This document shows positions 43,937 through 47,796 of a stretch of 47,796 bases of DNA, piece after piece. The number at the start of each line of letters is the position of its first letter. The first letter of the stretch is position 1. The notes beneath the pieces were generated by a model. It searched no databases and was not told the origin of the DNA. It saw only the letters and a list, made by a program, of their open reading frames with translations. The stretch comes from Prevotella sp. (GTDB lineage Bacteria > Bacteroidota > Bacteroidia > Bacteroidales > Bacteroidaceae): NCBI GenBank assembly GCA_017650905.1, contig JAGCDZ010000101.1, positions 1-47,796 of the forward strand, given 5' to 3'. Made by a program: the position numbers and the translations under genes.

Positions 43937-44041
43937 AAAAAGAGTCTCTTATTCCGGAATAAGTGGTTCTTAATTTCCAATAAGTGGCACTTATCTGACA
44001 ATAACTAACCCTTATTTGGTAATAAGGGACCTTTATTGTAT
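43937..44041. repeat. Five-unit, 21-bp-period array with internal dyads
   Basis: Units start at 43937, 43958, 43979, 44000 and 44021, each exactly 21 bp. Each holds a dyad near AATAAG-N5-CTTATT: AAAAAG..CTTATT, AATAAG..CTTAAT, AATAAG..CTTATC, AATAAC..CTTATT, AATAAG..TTTATT. The centres N5 and the 4-bp linkers vary. The period equals two helical turns, so a protein bound to every unit would lie on one face of the DNA. Confidence 0.8.
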
Positions 44042-44067
44042 ATAGTTGTTATACACATTTTTTATGT

Positions 44068-44141
44068 GACCCTTCTGCCCCTTCTGACCCTAACGTTAGA
44101 TGACGAAATTCATTTTGGGGGTCAGAAGGGTCACAAGGGTC
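44068..44141. repeat. 23-bp inverted repeat between recO and the thioredoxin gene
   Basis: The left arm 44068-44090 and right arm 44119-44141 are reverse complements at 21 of 23 positions, with a 28-base loop containing the palindrome TAACGTTA. Each arm itself repeats CCCTTNTG with an 11-bp step. On the plus strand GCTTGTTTTTC follows, so it could end recO transcription. Confidence 0.7.
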
Positions 44142-44164
44142 GCTTGTTTTTCTTTATAACCTTT

Positions 44165-46024
44165 CTATTTGAGTACTTTCTCAACAGCATCCTTAATGGG
44201 ATCGAGTCCAGCAAATCCGATGGTTTTGAAGGTCTGTTGCCCTTGAGCATCATAGATGGCGTAGGTGGGGATACCCTCCGATTCGTAGTGTTGGAGGACG
44301 TAGTTGTACTGCTCCTTCGTCAGATAGTAGTGGTCGCCGTCGATGTTCTTGATCATCTCCTGCCAGGTAGCCAGTGGTGACGTGGAGGAGGTTATATAAA
44401 TAAACTGGATGTTCTTGCCTTTCAGTTCCTGTTTCCACGGAGCCATCATCTGATGACCAGCCTTGCAGGGACCGCACCATGTGGCCCAGATGTCGATAAG
44501 TACCACCTTACCTTTGTAACGGTCAAGGATTGTCTGGAGTATGTTTTCAGGAGCCACGTCATCGAACTTCTTAATGAAGACACTCTCCTGACTGGCCAAC
44601 TCCTTAGCAATTCGCTGTTGCTCAGCCTGATACTCGTGATAGACGTTTTTACAGTCTTCGCTCTCCATTCCATTGAGAGTGGATTTAATCAAGATCTCGT
44701 GGTCAGTACTCATAATGAATGATAGGGCACGAAGGTCTGCGTTGTAGGCATTCTTCTCCCTTTCATTCGGGTCATAGGAGGCACCGCTCTGCCAGAAGGC
44801 CAGGCAGCAGGGCGAGGCAGGTTCATCCAGATACTTATATGTGTAGTTACGTTCCTCGTCGGTAAGAGCCAGCAGATCCTTGTTCTTCTGCATTTTCTCA
44901 TAAATATTCTCCTGAGTCATAATGACGGTTCCATCGTCATCCAACTTGTATTGGCTAAATTGGAATTCGAACTGGCGCGACCATTTCACGAAGTCTTCTT
45001 CTGCCGTCATACACATCAAGTCTTTGGCAGCCTTGGTGCACTTGAACTTGTTAATGGCAGCCACACGTTGGTCGAAGATGTCTTGTAGGCACTGCAGACG
45101 CTCTTCCTTCGTATTGCACTCCTTAACCTTGAGGTAGGTGTTATCACCGTCTCTGAAATACTTGAATGTGTCGTAGGCATTAATCAGGTCCATGTTGGTT
45201 TTGGCCATATAGCCCTTGAAAGCCACAAACGGCTTGTTGTCAGAGGTCACCTTCATCAGAATGTTGGTCTCCTGTCCTGGGCCGATGATGATTTGAGGGA
45301 AGGCCATACCCTGAACGCCAACAGTCACTTCGCGCGTCAGCCAAAGGGGTACTTCTACTTTCACGGTACCGTCGTCAGCAAACGGGAAGAATTTCTGGAA
45401 GCGCTCCTTAGAACCTAAAGGCGTGAAGCCGCCCACATAGAATTGCAGTCCCATGCCCTTCTTGTAGCCTAACATCTTCACCTTAATGGTGGCAATACCT
45501 TTATTAATCTTAGCGGCTGGCAATGTCTCGTCTTTGGCATACTGAACATTTTTCCAGTCATCAGGCAACACCGTTTTCTGCTTGGTTTTGCCATCATTGA
45601 TGTTCCAGAACTTAAAGTCGCCGTCGTTATAGCCTTCCAGGAAATCCATCTCCTTGGTGTCGAGCGGCACAGGCTTGAAGTGAAGTGCCAGGTCAGCCTT
45701 TCCGCTTGCAGGCATCCAGAAGAGCGAGTCGAGTTGCAGATCGGACTCCTGCTCGTTGGTCTTTGCGCCACCCGTGATGCCGTACTTCGTACCGTCAGGT
45801 GTCTGTAGGAACGACTCCTTTGCAAAACGTATCCAACTGCCAGGCCTGTAGTTGGCACAGATATGCAACACGGTTTCCGTCTGCTTCAGTTCCACCTTAG
45901 TGATGACAAACTCTCCGTTACTTCTTCCCATAAAGGCCGAAGGCTTTTCCCATACGATGGTTTTCTGGGCCTGTCCTGCTAATGCTATAAGGACGAGCAG
46001 TGTAGTGATAATGGCTTTCTTCAT
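44165..46024 (-). CDS. Secreted TlpA-like thioredoxin-fold protein
   Basis: The 619-residue exported protein has the signal peptide MKKAIITTLLVLIALAGQAQ. A large N-terminal region (20-470) of unknown fold includes LWLTREVTVGVQGMAFPQII and GPGQETNILMKV, which resembles DUF4369-type domains. The C-terminal thioredoxin domain (about 485-619) has LIDIWATWCGPCKAGHQMMA with the CGPC active site and the cis-proline region GIPTYAIYDAQG. Such proteins act as periplasmic disulfide reductases; the substrate is unknown. Its own -7 box is at 46047-46054. Confidence 0.88.
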   Translation of the reverse strand: MKKAIITTLLVLIALAGQAQKTIVWEKPSAFMGRSNGEFVITKVELKQTETVLHICANYRPGSWIRFAKESFLQTPDGTKYGITGGAKTNEQESDLQLDSLFWMPASGKADLALHFKPVPLDTKEMDFLEGYNDGDFKFWNINDGKTKQKTVLPDDWKNVQYAKDETLPAAKINKGIATIKVKMLGYKKGMGLQFYVGGFTPLGSKERFQKFFPFADDGTVKVEVPLWLTREVTVGVQGMAFPQIIIGPGQETNILMKVTSDNKPFVAFKGYMAKTNMDLINAYDTFKYFRDGDNTYLKVKECNTKEERLQCLQDIFDQRVAAINKFKCTKAAKDLMCMTAEEDFVKWSRQFEFQFSQYKLDDDGTVIMTQENIYEKMQKNKDLLALTDEERNYTYKYLDEPASPCCLAFWQSGASYDPNEREKNAYNADLRALSFIMSTDHEILIKSTLNGMESEDCKNVYHEYQAEQQRIAKELASQESVFIKKFDDVAPENILQTILDRYKGKVVLIDIWATWCGPCKAGHQMMAPWKQELKGKNIQFIYITSSTSPLATWQEMIKNIDGDHYYLTKEQYNYVLQHYESEGIPTYAIYDAQGQQTFKTIGFAGLDPIKDAVEKVLK

Positions 46025-46046
46025 ATTAGGTCGATGTTTGATATTG

Positions 46047-46054
46047 CAAAGATA
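46047..46054 (-). promoter_or_regulatory. Promoter -7 box of the TlpA-like gene
   Basis: The minus strand reads TATCTTTG, 23 bp before the ATG at 46024. Confidence 0.6.
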
Positions 46055-46357
46055 TGTGTTTCTCTTGTAATAGCGATATAAACCTCCTACTATTTGATTG
46101 ATTTTTTTGGTTCTTTAACCACTTTTCTTAGTTACTAACATCATTTCCTGGATGGCGGATGCCATCAGCTAACTGTCAGAACTGCCATCTATAAGAAAGT
46201 TTTACAAACAGGTAGTACCTTGGCTCTGTCAATAACGAGGCGGAATTTGCGGCATAACTAGAGAACAAATTTTTCTTAGCCTACGAACACTTTTTTTATA
46301 GGCATAGCACAAAACGGCATCTATTCAGCGACAAGTAAAAAAACGTTAGCCTATGAA
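46055..46357. other. Intergenic region with a short direct repeat
   Basis: No gene is recognised. TTAGCCTACGAAC (46276-46288) and TTAGCCTATGAAC (46346-46358) are direct repeats 70 bp apart that differ at one base. The second abuts the stop codon of the small frame at 46358. The sequence may be the decayed remainder of that gene. Confidence 0.4.
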
Positions 46358-46501
46358 CTATTGGCAATTGTGTAAGAAGTACCCCTTGGCATTCAGCAAT
46401 TGCAGATAATCGTCTAACGTAGGCTCGTTCGTTCTAATCTCTTGTGCTTGCCCCGCCAAAGCGACGAGGGCAAGCAATGTGGTGATGATAGCTTTATTCA
46501 T
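46358..46501 (-). pseudogene. Truncated secreted protein, signal peptide and 27 residues
   Basis: The frame of 47 codons begins MNKAIITTLLALVALAGQAQ, almost the same signal peptide as the TlpA-like protein at 46024, and continues EIRTNEPTLDDYLQLLNAKG before a stop. It starts 2 bp after the upstream BlaR1/TonB-type gene ends, as in an operon. It is probably the remains of a longer secreted protein. A genuine small secreted peptide is less likely but not excluded. Confidence 0.55.
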
Positions 46502-46503
46502 GT

Positions 46504-47796
46504 TTATTCTGCTTTCTTTGTCGTGATAAGCAATCTGTCCTTCGGATGCTCACTATCCTTCTGGACATACTCTATGCTCTTAATGGGGTTTTGGGGGGAA
46601 TTCTTCTCCTTCAGATCCTTTACGGAAACAGGTACCCCATCGATTTCATAATCGAAATGCTCAGTATCGTTAAGCATGATATTCGCAATGATTCTTGACA
46701 GTTGATTATCAATAGGAGGTTCAAACAGGTATCTTTTCACTTCCTTACCGTTGACGATGAGTCTGCCATTCTCGTCGATTCCTGTCATCCCCTCTGCAGA
46801 TTCTGCTGGCGTGGCGGTACCCTTGATATTAGACGTTTCTTTGTTACCCAGACGGAAAGAAACAGGTACTGAATATTTCACGCGGACGGCTTCACCGTTT
46901 TGCTTTCCAGGCGTCCATTTCGGCATAGCACTGACCACACGGAGGGCTTCCTCATCAAGGGAAGAATACGTCGACTTCGCCACTTTTGCGTTGCTGATAC
47001 TACCGTCTTTCTCCACAATGAAACTGACAATGACACGTCCCTGAGTGCCAGCCTCTCTTGCATCTTCAGGATAACGGATATTGCTGCTTAGATATTGCAT
47101 CATTCCCGCCATACCGCCAGGGAATTGCGGTGCCTCATCCACCTTGTCGAAGACATCAGGCTGACTGATCTGTTCATTATATATTTCCTTCTGATGCTTG
47201 ACGGTGGTGATAATCAGTGCACCATACTTGGCTTTTTCACCGTATGAACTGATGGCAGCCTCTTTAATCATCGTACCCACACTGGCGACTGCATCTCTGG
47301 GGAGAGCCCGCACCTGTTCTATTGTGGCAATCTTTTTGTCAACGATGAGCAACGGCTCTTCTCCTTTCTTTTTGGTATTAAGAATCAAAACTGCCATATT
47401 GGGTTCTGTCTCTTGTTTCACGGTGGTTTCAGAAGTCTTTTCCTTGTTGGCAGCCTCAGATACTTCTATGACCTGTATGCCCTGATTGGCATTGGTCTTG
47501 ATAGTAGCATCTTTCTTGCCTTTCTTCACGGGCACCTGTTTCTGGGGCTCGTCGTTCTTATAGACAAAGTCGGTGACGGTCTCGGCGTTGAGGGCAAGGG
47601 TGATGCCCACGATGGGCAGCAGTGCCAACAACTTCAGGGCGTTGCGGCGCGGGGATTTATTAAGTAACATCATATTAATTCTCTTTTTGATGGTGCTGTT
47701 GTTGATGCCGTTGGCGAGGATACAGGCCTTTGTACCCATCGCCTTCCGCATCAGTAATTGGATGTATTGGCTCACGTCTGAACCTGACGAGAGAAC
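46504..47796 (-). CDS. BlaR1/M56-type membrane protein with TonB C-terminal domain, partial
   Basis: The reading frame is open to the window edge; 431 codons are visible and the N-terminal part is missing. The first visible residues, VLSSGSDVSQYIQLLMRKAM, fit the end of an M56 (BlaR1-like) peptidase domain. A transmembrane helix (ALKLLALLPIVGITLAL) and a Lys/Glu-rich linker follow. The TonB C-terminal domain comes next (PQFPGGMAGMMQYLSSNIRY; GRVIVSFIVEKDGSISNAKV; SAMPKWTPGKQNGEAVRVKY). About 110 residues of unknown function end the protein. Such proteins usually stand next to a BlaI-type repressor, expected just outside the window. A GTG at 47775 is not the true start. Confidence 0.85.
   Translation of the reverse strand, partial: VLSSGSDVSQYIQLLMRKAMGTKACILANGINNSTIKKRINMMLLNKSPRRNALKLLALLPIVGITLALNAETVTDFVYKNDEPQKQVPVKKGKKDATIKTNANQGIQVIEVSEAANKEKTSETTVKQETEPNMAVLILNTKKKGEEPLLIVDKKIATIEQVRALPRDAVASVGTMIKEAAISSYGEKAKYGALIITTVKHQKEIYNEQISQPDVFDKVDEAPQFPGGMAGMMQYLSSNIRYPEDAREAGTQGRVIVSFIVEKDGSISNAKVAKSTYSSLDEEALRVVSAMPKWTPGKQNGEAVRVKYSVPVSFRLGNKETSNIKGTATPAESAEGMTGIDENGRLIVNGKEVKRYLFEPPIDNQLSRIIANIMLNDTEHFDYEIDGVPVSVKDLKEKNSPQNPIKSIEYVQKDSEHPKDRLLITTKKAE

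Noticed and set aside
43937-44041. 21-bp repeats as a CRISPR array
   Set aside because: The units abut directly and vary in their centres; there are no unique spacers of standard size.
47762-47775. GTG at 47775 as start of the TonB-domain gene
   Set aside because: The frame remains open to the window edge with residues fitting the end of an M56 domain, so the gene is cut by the window and not short.

Overview
The window looks like a chromosome segment of a Bacteroidales bacterium, most likely a Prevotella-type organism. Gene starts are repeatedly preceded by the Bacteroidetes promoter signature TAnnTTTG, often with TTG/TTTG about 20 nt upstream. Shine-Dalgarno sites are weak. There are Bacteroidetes-type secreted proteins, a GH2 and a GH95 glycosidase, a SufBCD/SufS pair, and a rimP-nusA-infB operon. 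Names of families come from reading the proteins by eye; no database search was run.

Positions 1 to about 10,470 are an accessory island. It opens with what looks like the end of an IS21-type insertion sequence (regular GGGGTCA repeats) that cuts the 3' end of a DUF6994-like gene. Then come two near-identical BRO-family genes in opposite orientation, a third BRO scrap, a 35-codon stump of a DUF1016 (YhcG-type) nuclease, a broken RhuM gene and other debris. At 4119-9474 sits an AT-rich four-gene operon with overlapping or abutting genes: a small XRE regulator, a 986-aa protein (degenerate kinase-like N-terminus, Sel1 repeats, BspA-type leucine-rich repeats), a DUF6939/NADAR-like protein, and a DarT-like ADP-ribosyltransferase fused to a von Willebrand A-like domain whose metal-site residues appear lost. 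I read this as a candidate toxin-antitoxin or phage-defence system and regard it as the most interesting item. A 3'-truncated RhuM gene marks the island's right edge.

From 10,479 on the DNA is GC-richer core genome. A leftward nudix-mscS-hydroxyacid dehydrogenase operon is followed by an AlkZ-related protein and an S41 protease. Next is a long rightward operon rimP-nusA-infB-(RsbU-like phosphatase)-sufB-sufC-sufD. Leftward genes then encode a secreted protein, rnhB-sufS, and a lipoprotein/outer-membrane pair. The next block is gpmI, a GH2 glycosidase, ung-DUF3109, a GH95 glycosidase, the ptb-buk butyrate pair, gyrB, rpsT, tRNA-Glu and recO. The window ends with a TlpA-like thioredoxin protein, a truncated relative of it, and a BlaR1/TonB-type gene running off the edge.

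Two non-coding patterns stand out. Tandem repeats with a period of exactly 7 bp recur at seven places, including inside sufD and sufS. Behind recO there is a five-unit array with a 21-bp period, each unit carrying a dyad of the form AATAAG-N5-CTTATT.
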